Positions 26,235 through 35,366 of a stretch of 64,000 bases of DNA are shown piece by piece. This DNA comes from Rhodanobacter sp. (GTDB lineage Bacteria > Pseudomonadota > Gammaproteobacteria > Xanthomonadales > Rhodanobacteraceae). The stretch's first letter is position 1. Every line of letters begins with the position of its first letter. A program made the translations under genes and the position numbers. The stretch covers positions 1 to 64,000 of the forward strand of contig JASBTI010000027.1 in NCBI GenBank assembly GCA_030148505.1, in the 5' to 3' direction. The notes below the pieces were generated by a model. It searched no databases, was not told the origin of the DNA, and saw nothing but the letters and a program-made list of their open reading frames with translations.

Positions 26235-26250
26235 CACTGTCAAGACAGTG
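26235..26250. promoter_or_regulatory. inverted repeat, possible operator
   Basis: CACTGTC-AA-GACAGTG is a perfect 7-base inverted repeat with a 2-base spacer, between the candidate RNA (leftward) and a lipoprotein gene (rightward). On the minus strand it contains TTGACA, but no matching -10 box is found at the usual distance. Binding factor unknown. Confidence 0.3.
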
Positions 26251-26280
26251 GCTATTTCGACTCTACCGAAGAGAATGTCA

Positions 26281-26739
26281 ATGACTCGCCTGCCTCGTCG
26301 CATGATCCTTCTCACCCTGCTGGCCAGCCTGACACTGGTCGCCTGCTCGGACCGTTCGTCGGTCCGGGTACCCGCGGCCGACCACCGACCCAGCAACGTC
26401 ACCAGCTCGAAAGCAAGCCAAAGGCATATTCGCGCTGAGCGATCCGCTCAGAAACCCGCCGCACACAAGGCACCCTTGCCTGCCCGCACCGGCATCGCAG
26501 CTTGCGACGATTACCTGTCCAGCTATCTGGCTTGCCACCGCGCTGCAGCGATTTTCGCACCCAGCCAGTTGCAGGCGCGCTACGAAGCCATGCGCTTCAA
26601 CCTCCTGCGTGACTCGATGGACCCACAAATCCGTCCTCAGCTGGCGGCGCGCTGCAACTCGCTGGCGACGCAATTGCGCCAAGCCCTGCATGGCAAATCC
26701 TGCGACGTGAACCCGGCACCGAACAGCAGCAGTCCCTAG
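26281..26739 (+). CDS. small lipoprotein of unknown function
   Basis: 152 residues. A basic start and hydrophobic core end in the lipobox LTLVAC, so the mature protein should begin at a lipidated Cys followed by Ser-Asp, compatible with outer-membrane sorting. A disordered Ala/Lys/Arg linker (about 35-70) leads to a helical domain with three Cys: ACDDYLSSYLACHRAA and the final GKSC, plus RCNSLATQLRQ, suggesting two disulfides. The ATG at 26281 fits the AAGAGA ribosome site better than the one six bases earlier. No family recognised. Confidence 0.75.
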   Translation: MTRLPRRMILLTLLASLTLVACSDRSSVRVPAADHRPSNVTSSKASQRHIRAERSAQKPAAHKAPLPARTGIAACDDYLSSYLACHRAAAIFAPSQLQARYEAMRFNLLRDSMDPQIRPQLAARCNSLATQLRQALHGKSCDVNPAPNSSSP

Positions 26740-26753
26740 ACCGGGTCTGCCGA

Positions 26754-28031
26754 TCAGCGGGGGTTGGCCCGCCACGCACTCCGCAACCGCCTCGCCAACC
26801 CGGCCGGGTTTGTCGGGCCGATACGGATATCCGGGGTATCGTGCCAACAGGCAAAGCGGGCGATGGTTGCGGCCAAAGCCTCCACCAACGCCGCATCGGG
26901 CACCCACCCGGACTCCAGCTGCAACGACTTGATCTCGAACAGTCCCTCGCGTCGATGCGCCTTGGCGTCCATCCGCCCCACCAGAGCCCCACAGTGCAGA
27001 ATCGGCAAGACAAAATAGCCGTGGCGCCGACGGACCCTCGGCGTGTAGCACTCCAGCGCATAGTCGAAGTCGAACATTGCCCGCACTCTGGCCCGATCCC
27101 AGACTAACGGATCAAACGGTGACAACAGCGCGGTGTGGGTTGCCCGCAAACGACTACGCCGCGCACGCATGAGCAGATCGGCGTGGTCACGATGTACATA
27201 ACCCGGTGAGGCCCAGCCCTGCACCACCACCTCAAGCAACTCGCCACGGGCCAGCAATGGCTTCAACTCAGGCTGGGTCACTGTTGGCCGCAGTCGATGG
27301 TAGTCGGCAATCCAGGCGGCCGGAGTCACGCCCAGCGCGCGCACGCTGTCGGCAATAAAGCGCTGCCGCTGCAGCGACGCCGAAAGCAGCGCCGTGTCCG
27401 GTTCGAAGGACGGTTCAAGACCCGCCAAAACCCTTTCGCTCACGTCGTAGACGCGCTGAAAGCGTTCGCGCCGGCTCACCATTAACGCGCCCAGCGCGAA
27501 CCAGGCCTCGAGCCAGCGCTTCTCCGGTTTCCATGCCCACCAAGCGGATGCGGGGGCCGATGCGTCACGGCGAGCAAAATCTGCGGCGCGGACCGGACCG
27601 CTGTGCCGTATCCGTGCGAGCAATTCATCCATTTCCACGCGCTGCTCCCGATATATTCGCTCGGCGTTTCGATATGCCCAGTGATGCATTCGATGGTCCT
27701 GGGTACTTCGATGCAGACCGATATCCGATGCCGCCACAAAACAGGCCTCGTGTGCCCAGCACTCCGCCAACCGCCCCTGCTCAAGCGCCTCCTCGAGCCA
27801 GCCCATGGGAAAGGCCCCCAGCCGGGCATGCAACACTAGGTAGGGGCTGCGGGCGACCACCTGAATGGTGTCGATCTGGAGCAGCCGCATGCGTTCGATC
27901 ATGGCTACCAGATCCTCACGACGGGCACGCCGTTTGGGGGGCTGCAACAACCCCTGCGCCGCCAGTTGAAGCCGTCGTGCCTGTGCCAGCGTGAGCTCCT
28001 GGCGATTGGCTGAAGCTCCGATCAACGACAC
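26754..28031 (-). CDS. YcaQ-family winged-helix protein, predicted DNA crosslink glycosylase
   Basis: A 425-residue protein of the HTH_42 family (E. coli YcaQ/AlkX, Streptomyces AlkZ), whose members unhook interstrand crosslinks and alkylated bases. It shows three winged-helix repeats: the N-terminal QARRLQLAAQGL and LQIDTIQVVARSPYLVLHARLG, the middle LMVSRRERFQRVYDVSERV with the family's YDL/YDV signature, and the C-terminal LLSPFDPLVWDRARVRAMFDFDY followed by YTPRVRRRHGYFVLPIL and GALVGRMDAKAHR. The Gln-x-Gln catalytic region cannot be assigned securely by eye. It converges with the lipoprotein gene with 14 bases between stops. Confidence 0.88.
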   Translation of the reverse strand: MSLIGASANRQELTLAQARRLQLAAQGLLQPPKRRARREDLVAMIERMRLLQIDTIQVVARSPYLVLHARLGAFPMGWLEEALEQGRLAECWAHEACFVAASDIGLHRSTQDHRMHHWAYRNAERIYREQRVEMDELLARIRHSGPVRAADFARRDASAPASAWWAWKPEKRWLEAWFALGALMVSRRERFQRVYDVSERVLAGLEPSFEPDTALLSASLQRQRFIADSVRALGVTPAAWIADYHRLRPTVTQPELKPLLARGELLEVVVQGWASPGYVHRDHADLLMRARRSRLRATHTALLSPFDPLVWDRARVRAMFDFDYALECYTPRVRRRHGYFVLPILHCGALVGRMDAKAHRREGLFEIKSLQLESGWVPDAALVEALAATIARFACWHDTPDIRIGPTNPAGLARRLRSAWRANPR

Positions 28032-28186
28032 GTTTCCTTCACGCTTTCGTGGACACGGCGTTGAGCTGTCATTTACAAAATCCTTGCTAACGTGATGCAG
28101 GTTTCAGCGTCGCTCTGGACTCATGTTGTAGCAGGCACAGCCCATCGACACTGATTTTTTCGGCATTCTGGCATGGAGTATCGATC

Positions 28187-28552
28187 ATGAATTCCCGCAA
28201 ATCCCTGTTGTACGCACCTACCGTTGCTGCATTGCTTTTTACCGGCGCGGTGATGGCGCAAAGCACGCCGACGCCCAGTTCCGCCGGGCAGCCGATCAGT
28301 CAAGCCACTTACCAAACTCCCAAGGGCGAGGTCGTGGTGAGGAGTCTGCCCGCCCCTGCCCCGCAGATCGCTCCGCCACCTTCATTCCGTCAACTATCGG
28401 GAGGCGGCAAGGCCATTACGCCCGCTCAAGCTGCTGCCTATCCCCCGCTGGCCAACGATTTTCTCTATGTCGATGGCGACCACAACGGCAGCATCAACAA
28501 GACCGAATACCAGCGCTGGGTCAAGCGTCTGCAAAAAGCCCCGGCAGAGTAG
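28187..28552 (+). CDS. exported EF-hand-like protein
   Basis: 121 residues: a signal peptide (1-24, ending VMAQ), a Pro/Ser-rich middle, and a single EF-hand loop near the C-terminus (DGDHNGSINKTEY, about residues 95-107, with Asp, Asp, Asn, Ser, and Glu at the calcium positions). The Trp-Val-Lys helix after it (YQRWVKRLQK) is the exiting helix. One lone loop suggests dimer formation or weak calcium binding. A TGGAG ribosome site precedes the ATG. It lies divergent from ycaQ, and its role is unknown. Confidence 0.75.
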   Translation: MNSRKSLLYAPTVAALLFTGAVMAQSTPTPSSAGQPISQATYQTPKGEVVVRSLPAPAPQIAPPPSFRQLSGGGKAITPAQAAAYPPLANDFLYVDGDHNGSINKTEYQRWVKRLQKAPAE

Positions 28553-28674
28553 CCTGCGGCTTTGCGAGACATCAGCCGCCCCATCCCGGCGATCTCCCAG
28601 CGATAGACGCCGCCCTCCCCCGAAACCAAGGAGTGCTGCGCCCGGCGACTCCCCCTCAGGAGCCTCCGACAGTC

Positions 28675-28704
28675 GCGCGACGGCAATGGACATTGCCGTC
28701 GCGC
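28675..28704. repeat. perfect 14-bp inverted repeat
   Basis: GCGCGACGGCAATG and CATTGCCGTCGCGC are exact reverse complements separated by only GA, so the RNA would form a very strong hairpin. No T-run follows, so it is not a standard intrinsic terminator. It lies between the EF-hand gene and the phospholipase gene and may be an mRNA-stabilising hairpin or a repeat-family member. Confidence 0.75.
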
Positions 28705-28794
28705 ATCGATGGACAAATGCGCGTCATCACGGACTAGAGAAAAGTAGTACGTTAGACTCCCGCGCCAATCCTCGCGCAAAGGCTCGCCGACCTC

Positions 28795-29886
28795 GTGACG
28801 AAGTCACCCCGTATCGCCGTCCCGCTGGCTTGCCTGGCATCGATGTTCGCCACGGTCAGTCATGCGCAGAATCCGCAGCCCAACGATATCCGGGCCTGCA
28901 CCGCGATCGAGAGCGATGCGGCACGCCTGGCCTGTTACGATCAGGCCAGCGGTCGCGTGAATTTGCCGGTAGCGCGGAAGCGCGCCAGCGCACAGCGTGC
29001 GGAGCCAGGGGTATTCAGCCGCGAGCGGGACGTGGCCCCGGCATCAACGCTCGCCGGAAATCACGTGCAACCGCTGTCACTGCTCGACAGCCGCTGGGAG
29101 CTGAGTCGGGAAAGCAAGCTCGGCACCTTCAATATCCGCGGCTACAAGCCAGTCTACGTCCTGCCTGTCTTCGCCAGCAGCAACCAGAACCGCCTGCCAC
29201 TGAGCCCGAATCCCGACAATACCGCTCGGCAAGCCGTCCCCCTGCAGAATATTGAATCGAAATTTCAGCTCAGCCTGAAAACCAAGATCTGGCAGGGTGT
29301 GTTCGGCGATGCTGGCGACCTGTGGGTTGCCTATACCCAGTCCTCGCGTTGGCAAGTCTACAACACGCAGCTGTCGCGGCCGTTCCGGGAGACCAATTAC
29401 GAACCCGAGGCGATGCTGGTATTTGATACTCGCTACGAAGTACTGGGTTGGACCGGTCGCCTACTCGGCATCGGCGTCAATCATCAGTCCAATGGTCGCA
29501 GCAACCCCCTGTCACGCAGCTGGAACCGGGTTGTTGCCGATATCGGTTTCGAGCGCAATGGCTGGACTGTGATGATCCGTCCCTGGTGGCGCATCCCGGA
29601 AGCCCATCGTACCGACGACAACCCTAACATCAGCGACTACATGGGGCGCGCCGATGTCCAGATCGTGCATGAGTGGCACGGACAGGAGTTCGGCCTGATG
29701 CTCCGCGACTCGCTGCGGGGCGGCCGTCGCCAGCATGGAGCGGCAAAGTTTACCTGGAGCTTTCCGCTGGCCGGCAATGTCCGTGGCTACATGGAGCTAT
29801 TCAAAGGCTACGGCGAAAGCCTGATCGACTACAACCACAATGCCACCTACCTCGGCCTCGGCATCTCCCTGCTCGACTGGTATTGA
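28795..29886 (+). CDS. pldA: outer-membrane phospholipase A1 (OMPLA)
   Basis: Calcium-dependent lipase in the outer membrane that removes misplaced phospholipids from the outer leaflet. 363 residues from a GTG start, with a signal peptide (1-24, SHAQ). The catalytic set is in VNHQSNGRSNPLSRSWNRV: H230, S232 and N244, with the same spacing as H142/S144/N156 of E. coli PldA, and it is intact. The barrel ends in an aromatic residue (LLDWY). A Cys-pair segment (IRACTAIESDAARLACYDQ) precedes the barrel and is common in the Xanthomonadales versions. A terminator shared with the next minus-strand gene follows. Confidence 0.95.
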   Translation: MTKSPRIAVPLACLASMFATVSHAQNPQPNDIRACTAIESDAARLACYDQASGRVNLPVARKRASAQRAEPGVFSRERDVAPASTLAGNHVQPLSLLDSRWELSRESKLGTFNIRGYKPVYVLPVFASSNQNRLPLSPNPDNTARQAVPLQNIESKFQLSLKTKIWQGVFGDAGDLWVAYTQSSRWQVYNTQLSRPFRETNYEPEAMLVFDTRYEVLGWTGRLLGIGVNHQSNGRSNPLSRSWNRVVADIGFERNGWTVMIRPWWRIPEAHRTDDNPNISDYMGRADVQIVHEWHGQEFGLMLRDSLRGGRRQHGAAKFTWSFPLAGNVRGYMELFKGYGESLIDYNHNATYLGLGISLLDWY

Positions 29887-29901
29887 CCGAAGCACGAAGA
29901 G

Positions 29902-29937
29902 CAAAGCCCCGGTAACGCGAGGTCTGCCGGGGCTTTG
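29902..29937. terminator. bidirectional terminator between pldA and the FKBP gene
   Basis: CAAAGCCCCGG (29902-29912) and CCGGGGCTTTG (29927-29937) form an 11-bp stem with a 14-base loop. The flanking T/A tracts are short and lie within the stem ends, so strength is moderate. Confidence 0.7.
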
Positions 29938-29972
29938 GAGTCAACACACGGGAGACCGTGTCTCAGCGTCGC

Positions 29973-30455
29973 TCAGTGCTGGTGACCACCTTCGCCGTGC
30001 ACATGGCCATGCTCCAGCTCTTCGGCACTGGCGTCGCGCACGTCAGTCACCTCGATGGCGAAATGCAGGGTCTTGCCTGCCAGCGGATGGTTGCCATCGA
30101 TAAAGACCGTATCGCCCTCGACCTTGCTGACCGTGACGTTGATCTCGCCCTGCGGACCGCGCCCCTGAAACTGCATGCCGGGCTGGATGTCTTCGACGCC
30201 TTGAAAGGCAGCCTTGGGCACTTCCTGCATCAGCTCGGCATGGTGCACGCCATAGCCTTCCTCGGGTGCCACGTCAGCAGTGAATTTGTCACCGACCCCG
30301 CGACCTTCCATCTGCTTCTCGAGCCCGGGCACGATCTGGCCGCTACCGTGCAAGTAGGTCAACGGATCGCGGCCCTCGGATGTGTCAATCACCTGACCGT
30401 CGTCGTCGGTCAGCGTGTAGTGGAAGGCGGCAACGGCTTTTTGGGCAATCTGCAT
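29973..30455 (-). CDS. slyD: FKBP-type peptidyl-prolyl isomerase, SlyD-like
   Basis: A 160-residue proline isomerase and folding chaperone. The FKBP halves (FHYTLTDDDGQVIDTSEGRD with YLHGSGQIVPGLEKQMEG, then GNHPLAGKTLHFAIEV) flank an insert-in-flap domain (about 70-120), the SlyD arrangement. The C-terminus is His-rich (ELEHGHVHGEGGHQH), so it may bind nickel, though the tail is shorter than in E. coli SlyD and lacks its Cys. The ATG at 30455 begins the family sequence; the frame upstream does not match. The gene diverges from dacB. Confidence 0.9.
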   Translation of the reverse strand: MQIAQKAVAAFHYTLTDDDGQVIDTSEGRDPLTYLHGSGQIVPGLEKQMEGRGVGDKFTADVAPEEGYGVHHAELMQEVPKAAFQGVEDIQPGMQFQGRGPQGEINVTVSKVEGDTVFIDGNHPLAGKTLHFAIEVTDVRDASAEELEHGHVHGEGGHQH

Positions 30456-30574
30456 GAATGTCTCACGAATAGGTTGTAAGTCCGTCGACCAGATGCCGAC
30501 ACGAATGACCAAGGTTAACAGAAGCTTCCGATCCATCCGATGCAGGGCCTGTCCGGATTGGCGATACTGCCACC

Positions 30575-32125
30575 ATGCACCCATCCGTCCACGTCCCTTT
30601 CCACCGCGTTGCAAGCGCCCTGCTGCTGATGGTCGCTTGCGGCTTCGGACCCTCCACCCTGGCCGCCACCCACTCACCCCAACACGGTGCGCGCACCGTC
30701 GCCGGTTTGACGCGGCAGATCAACGCCTTGATCGATCAGCCGCGATTCGCCGCCGCTCGCTGGGGTATTGCCGTGGTTTCGCTGGACGATGGCCGCACGC
30801 TTTATTCCCATCATCCCGACCGACTGTTGCAACCCGCCTCCACTGCCAAGTTGTTCACCGCGGCATTGAGCCTGGCCACGTTGGGTACCAGCTATCGGCT
30901 TCCCACCCGGCTGCTCGCCAGCGGCTCGGTTCGGCACGGCAGCCTCGGAGGACCACTGATTCTCTATGGCATGGGCGATCCGACGCTCGGCACTGAATCC
31001 AGCACGGACTGGGCCGATCAACTGGCGGCGCAACTGCAAGCACGCGGGATACACCGTGTGCATGGCGACCTGATTGCCGACGACAGCTACTTCACCACAC
31101 CTCCGTTCGGTTCCGGCTGGGAAGCCGGCGACCTGCTGGCGGCGTTTGCGGCACCGCCTTCGGCGCTGACGGTCGACGAAAACAGCGTCAATGTCACGAT
31201 CTCGCCCAACCGCAGGCCGGGTCTGCCGGCGCTGTTGGACTTTGCGCCCCCCGCCTCCGAGCCCTTGTTGCGCAGCAGCCTGACCACCAGTCCGGCAAAG
31301 ACAGCCAGCGACGTGAACCTGTACCGTGCCCCCGGGCATGACTTGCTGTACGCATTCGGCTCGATTCCTGTCGATTCGCCCGCGCAACATTTCAAGCTGG
31401 CCGTACCCGACCCGGCTATGCTGGCTGGCCGACAACTGGAGCGGGCGCTGGCAGCTCGAAACATCAGACTCACCGGGCAGGTTCGCGTGCTGCACTGGCC
31501 GCAGGATGACTCGTCACTGCGGGAACATGCGCATCTTGTGGCGGAGGTCTTCTCGCCACCCTTGCTGGACATTCTTCGTCGCGGGCTGAAGCGTTCGCAG
31601 AACCTGTATCTGCAGAACCTGTTTCTCAGTGTCGGGGCAAACTTGTCGGCCAGCCAACAGGCCGCCATGCCTCCGGGTTTTCACGATACCGGTAACCGCA
31701 GCGTTCAGGCACTTGATGACTTGCTGAAAAAGATCGGTATCCCCCCATCGACGGCGCTCATCGGCGAAGGCTCCGGACTATCGCGGCGTGACCTGGTGAC
31801 GCCCGACGCCCTGGTCCGGCTGCTAGGTTACCTGGCCACCCAGCCTTATGCGACGTCCTTGCGCAATGCGTTGCCGATCGCCGGTGTGGATGGCACGCTG
31901 GCCGCACACATGCGTGGCACCCGCGCTGAAAACAACGTGCACGCCAAGACCGGTAGCATGACCTACGTGCATTGCCTCGCCGGCTATGTCACCAGTGCTG
32001 GCGGTCAGCCGCTGGCCTTCGCCATCATGCTCAACAACTACGCACGCCCCGACCACGCACCTCCAACCAGCCACGACGTGGACGAGATTGCGGTGCTGCT
32101 GGCGAACTTCAGAGGGCAACGCTGA
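30575..32125 (+). CDS. dacB: D-alanyl-D-alanine carboxypeptidase/endopeptidase (PBP4)
   Basis: Periplasmic low-molecular-mass penicillin-binding protein that trims pentapeptides and cleaves crosslinks in peptidoglycan. 516 residues with a signal peptide (1-31). The acyl-enzyme Ser is in PASTAKLFTA (S89, K92), the second motif reads SQN rather than the SDN of E. coli (KRSQNLYLQNL), and the third is HAKTGSM. The large insert between motifs 1 and 2 (GDLIADDSYF, VDENSVNVTI) marks it as DacB rather than DacA. It is convergent with pncB. Confidence 0.95.
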   Translation: MHPSVHVPFHRVASALLLMVACGFGPSTLAATHSPQHGARTVAGLTRQINALIDQPRFAAARWGIAVVSLDDGRTLYSHHPDRLLQPASTAKLFTAALSLATLGTSYRLPTRLLASGSVRHGSLGGPLILYGMGDPTLGTESSTDWADQLAAQLQARGIHRVHGDLIADDSYFTTPPFGSGWEAGDLLAAFAAPPSALTVDENSVNVTISPNRRPGLPALLDFAPPASEPLLRSSLTTSPAKTASDVNLYRAPGHDLLYAFGSIPVDSPAQHFKLAVPDPAMLAGRQLERALAARNIRLTGQVRVLHWPQDDSSLREHAHLVAEVFSPPLLDILRRGLKRSQNLYLQNLFLSVGANLSASQQAAMPPGFHDTGNRSVQALDDLLKKIGIPPSTALIGEGSGLSRRDLVTPDALVRLLGYLATQPYATSLRNALPIAGVDGTLAAHMRGTRAENNVHAKTGSMTYVHCLAGYVTSAGGQPLAFAIMLNNYARPDHAPPTSHDVDEIAVLLANFRGQR

Positions 32126-32230
32126 GCCAGCCCTGGTCGGCACGGAGCACATTCATCCGTTCCGCTGCACTGACCTGCCGGCGGCAATGGTTACCATCGA
32201 CTGCAACCTCCGCACCACCGCTTGCCGAGA

Positions 32231-33427
32231 TCATCCATCTGCATCGGCTACGGGCGCGGGAATTTCAAATACCCGCCGCAGGTAGCTCACATAGGCTTCG
32301 TCCTCACACAGATTCTTGCCCGGCGAATCACTGAGCTTGGCGACTGGCTGACCGTTGCAGCGGGTCATCTTTATCACGATGTTCAAGGGTTGGGGGCCAA
32401 CATCATTGGTCAGATTGGTACCCACGCCAAACGCCAGCAGACAGCGCCCACGGAAGTGCTGGTACAGCTCCATCACCTTGGGAATATCCAGGCCATCGCT
32501 GAATACCAGGATCTTGCCGCGCGGGTCGACCCGGTTGGCGCGATAGTGCGCCAATACCTTTTCCCCCCATTCGAACGGGTCGCCGGAATCGTGCCGGGTG
32601 CCATCGAACAACTTGCAGAAGTACATGTCGAAATCGCGCAGGAACGCGTTGAGCCCGTAAACATCCGAGAGCGCGATGCCAAGGTCACCACGGTACTCGC
32701 GTGCCCACGCTTCCAGCGCCGCTACCTGGGAATCGCGCAGGCGCGGACCCAGCGCCTGATGGGCCTGGAGGTACTCATGCGCCAAGGTGCCCAGCGGAGT
32801 CAGGCCCAGCTTGCGGGCCAGCCAGACATTGCTGGTCCCGGCCAACTGTTTGCCCAGACCATCGCGCAAGGTGGCAACGACCTCTTCCTGCCAAGCCCGC
32901 GAGTAGCGCCGCCGGGTGCCGTAATCGGCGATCCGGCAATCGTCGTAACCAGGGGTATCGCGCAGCCAGGCGATCTTCTCGTGGAGCCGGCGACGCCCCT
33001 CGCTTAGATCCAGCTCACCGGAGGTCCGGCGGAAATACACCTCGTTGATGATCGCCAACAACGGCACTTCAAACAGGATCGTATGCAGCCACGGTCCGCG
33101 GATGCAGATGTCGATCTCCCCCTCGCGGCCCGCCGCAGGCGCGATATCGACGTACTTCTCGTTGAGTTGGAACAAGCCGAGAAAGTCGACAAAATCACTT
33201 TTGATGTAACGCCAGCTGCGCAAGTAATCCAGCTCGTCGGGCCTGAACCGCAGTTGGCACAAGGCGGCCAGCTCGACACGGATTTCCTCCATGTATGGCA
33301 CCAGATCGACTCCGGCATTGCGGCACTTGAAGCGATATTCGACCTGGGCCGCGGGGTACTGATGCAGCACCACCTGCATCATGGAGAACTTGTACAGGTC
33401 GGTATCAAGCAGCGAGTCGATGATCAT
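32231..33427 (-). CDS. pncB: nicotinate phosphoribosyltransferase
   Basis: Makes nicotinate mononucleotide from nicotinate and PRPP with ATP hydrolysis in NAD salvage. The 398-residue length and the landmarks [64 protein letters not shown] (containing the phosphorylated His) and [17 protein letters not shown] followed by [12 protein letters not shown] are those of PncB. It appears complete and is monocistronic by position. Together with the PnuC-like permease elsewhere in the window it is not evidence for nicotinamide transport; that gene sits under a TPP riboswitch. Confidence 0.97.
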   Translation of the reverse strand: MIIDSLLDTDLYKFSMMQVVLHQYPAAQVEYRFKCRNAGVDLVPYMEEIRVELAALCQLRFRPDELDYLRSWRYIKSDFVDFLGLFQLNEKYVDIAPAAGREGEIDICIRGPWLHTILFEVPLLAIINEVYFRRTSGELDLSEGRRRLHEKIAWLRDTPGYDDCRIADYGTRRRYSRAWQEEVVATLRDGLGKQLAGTSNVWLARKLGLTPLGTLAHEYLQAHQALGPRLRDSQVAALEAWAREYRGDLGIALSDVYGLNAFLRDFDMYFCKLFDGTRHDSGDPFEWGEKVLAHYRANRVDPRGKILVFSDGLDIPKVMELYQHFRGRCLLAFGVGTNLTNDVGPQPLNIVIKMTRCNGQPVAKLSDSPGKNLCEDEAYVSYLRRVFEIPAPVADADG

Positions 33428-33502
33428 CAGACGCTCATCAGGGAGCCAAGGGATGGGGCCGTACCGGCACGCGGATTATCCATTGCCTTGACCTGCATCG
33501 CA

Positions 33503-33540
33503 CAAAAAAGCCCCGCGGGCCAGGGGAGGACCCGCGAGGC
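33503..33540 (-). terminator. rho-independent terminator after the aminopeptidase gene
   Basis: GCCTCGCGGG and CCCGCGGGGC pair with a 13-base loop and are followed on the minus strand by six T (33508-33503). It ends the transcript of the leftward aminopeptidase gene before pncB. Confidence 0.88.
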
Positions 33541-33679
33541 TTGTCAGGCTGCCTCCAGGGGAGGTAGGGCAACCCCTCAGTGACGCGATTCCGCTACGCC
33601 ACTTCCTGTCGCCATCACGGCGATACGCAATCTTAGTGTGGTCCCGACAGCAGGAGTTCAAGGCATGCATGGCGATCAT

Positions 33680-34801
33680 TCAGCCTGGCGACAGGCTGGT
33701 TCGAGAGGCCCGATCTTCCTCGGCCCGACCTTCCCTGGACAAATGCCGCAACCGCTTCTCCCGGGCGGCACTTGGCAATTTGGCCAGTTGGCGTACCTCG
33801 GCATAGAACGCGGACCAATGGCCCTCGGCGCGCTTAAACAACACGGCGAAGGCCGGGGTGAACTCGTCATAAAGGCCAAACGGCAGCAGCCGTGCGTTGT
33901 TCACCGGCCTGGCCACCCACGCATCGTAGCGATGGTTCCCCGGCCATTCGCGCCGTTGCCATTGCCGATAACGCTGGCGAAATGCCTCGATCTCCCGCTG
34001 TTTGGCGACGGCCATCACCGCGCTGTCCTCGCCACTGGCGTACAAGGCCTTGAGTCGGTCGCGCAGACCCAGCACCAACCGGGTAAATCCCGTCGCCATC
34101 ACCTGCGCCTGGGGATTGTGGGGCGGCAGCCCACGCGATTGTCGCCACTCGCGCAGACCTTGCCTTTGCACGAAGGTGGCGAAAGACTCATTGAACGCTG
34201 TATCACCCTTCACGTAAATCAGCTGATGCGCCAGTTCGTGAAAGATCGTGCTGTCCAGTTCGTCGTCATCCCAGCGCAACATGCTGCTGAGAATCGGATC
34301 GGAAAACCAGCCCAGGGTCGAATAAGCTGCCACCCCGCCGATCCATACATCGTCACCCCGGGCTGCCAGGCGCGAGGCATCAGCCCGTGCGGCCGCTTGG
34401 GAAAAATAGCCTCGATAAGCCACACAGCCGGCGATCGGAAAGCACTGGGGAATCGCCGCCACCGAAAACCGCGGGGCAGCAAATACGTTCCAAACCACGT
34501 ACGGCCGATGCAAGTCGACGTAGCCGGTGTAACTGCGGTTGTCGGGCAGCCCCAAATACGCCGAGGCAAACCGCCGTGCCTTCAAGGCCAATCGCAGCCG
34601 GGCAGCCAGGGCCGGTGCGGTAGACGGATCGTGCACGATCGCGCTTACCTGGCGTTGGTGCCATATCAGCTCAGCCTGACCGTGCGCCGCCTGGGCGTAG
34701 TATCGCAGACTGCTGCAGGCGCCCAGCAAAAGAACCATTGCCACTATGGCAACAAGCCTGCCAAAGCACGCAGGAAACGATGGCGAACAAGACCGACCCA
34801 T
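33680..34801 (-). CDS. lipoprotein zinc aminopeptidase (PF10023-type)
   Basis: 373 residues. The signal sequence ends in the lipobox LLLGACSS (Cys near 29), then LRYYAQAAHGQAELI, the typical start of the 'putative aminopeptidase' family found in proteobacteria. The zinc motif HELAHQ (about residue 188) is followed by a downstream Glu in FNESFATFVQRQG, giving a gluzincin-type HExxH plus E site. The middle YRGYFSQAAARADASRLAARGDDVWIGGVAAYSTLG is strongly conserved in the family. Location is likely the periplasmic face of a membrane; substrate is unknown. It is 21 bases downstream of the Tyr-rich lipoprotein gene on the same strand. Confidence 0.9.
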   Translation of the reverse strand: MGRSCSPSFPACFGRLVAIVAMVLLLGACSSLRYYAQAAHGQAELIWHQRQVSAIVHDPSTAPALAARLRLALKARRFASAYLGLPDNRSYTGYVDLHRPYVVWNVFAAPRFSVAAIPQCFPIAGCVAYRGYFSQAAARADASRLAARGDDVWIGGVAAYSTLGWFSDPILSSMLRWDDDELDSTIFHELAHQLIYVKGDTAFNESFATFVQRQGLREWRQSRGLPPHNPQAQVMATGFTRLVLGLRDRLKALYASGEDSAVMAVAKQREIEAFRQRYRQWQRREWPGNHRYDAWVARPVNNARLLPFGLYDEFTPAFAVLFKRAEGHWSAFYAEVRQLAKLPSAAREKRLRHLSREGRAEEDRASRTSLSPG

Positions 34802-34822
34802 CCAGCCATTGTGCCTGAGTCG

Positions 34823-35242
34823 TCAGCGCCGGTCGGGGCTGTCGGCATGCCGCCGATGGCGATCTTCACGATGATCACCTTCACGATCACGCCCACGCTC
34901 ACGCGGCGAAGGTTCCCGGTACTCGCGGTGACGTTCTGCGGGGCCGGGGCCGCCGTCGCCGGCCCGCTCGCGCCGATGATAGGGGCGATCATGCCAGGTA
35001 CCGCGGATCCCCACACTCATTCCTGAGTCGTAACAGCACCCGTAGTAACCATCGTAATAGTAGCTCGGAGCGTAGTAAGGACTGACATAGTAGCCGTCGT
35101 CATAGACCGTGGTACTACCTTGCCCATAATAGGCGTCGCCATTTGCTGAGGAACTGCGAACATAGCTGTAACCAGGATCGTAGTAGCAACCTGCCAGCGT
35201 CGCGGCAGCGGCCAGAACCATAACGGCAAGCACGGGTTTCAT
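34823..35242 (-). CDS. Tyr-rich lipoprotein with Arg/His/Glu-rich tail
   Basis: 139 residues. Signal peptide with lipobox ATLAGC (Cys 19). Residues 20-75 are dominated by Tyr and Ser/Gly (YYDPGYSY, DDGYYVSPYYAPSYYYDGYY, a CC pair), and residues 85-139 are a charged Arg/Glu/Asp/His tail with many RE/RD pairs. This is low-complexity composition rather than a recognisable fold. The start at 35242 is clear from the lipobox. It precedes the aminopeptidase gene by 21 bases, so both envelope proteins are probably made together. No function assigned. Confidence 0.75.
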   Translation of the reverse strand: MKPVLAVMVLAAAATLAGCYYDPGYSYVRSSSANGDAYYGQGSTTVYDDGYYVSPYYAPSYYYDGYYGCCYDSGMSVGIRGTWHDRPYHRRERAGDGGPGPAERHREYREPSPRERGRDREGDHREDRHRRHADSPDRR

Positions 35243-35366
35243 GATCCGTCTCCACGAGGATGACGAAGACACCCTAAGCGGGGGCGCTTGAACCCCTACT
35301 GAGTCCGTGCAAATGCCCGTCCGTACATTCATCCATCGTACCTTCCCACCCCTAGGGCGACGAGGG

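Noticed and set aside
26238-26243. TTGACA on the minus strand as the -35 box for the RNA candidate
   Set aside because: No acceptable -10 hexamer at 16-19 bases; left as part of an inverted repeat of unknown role.
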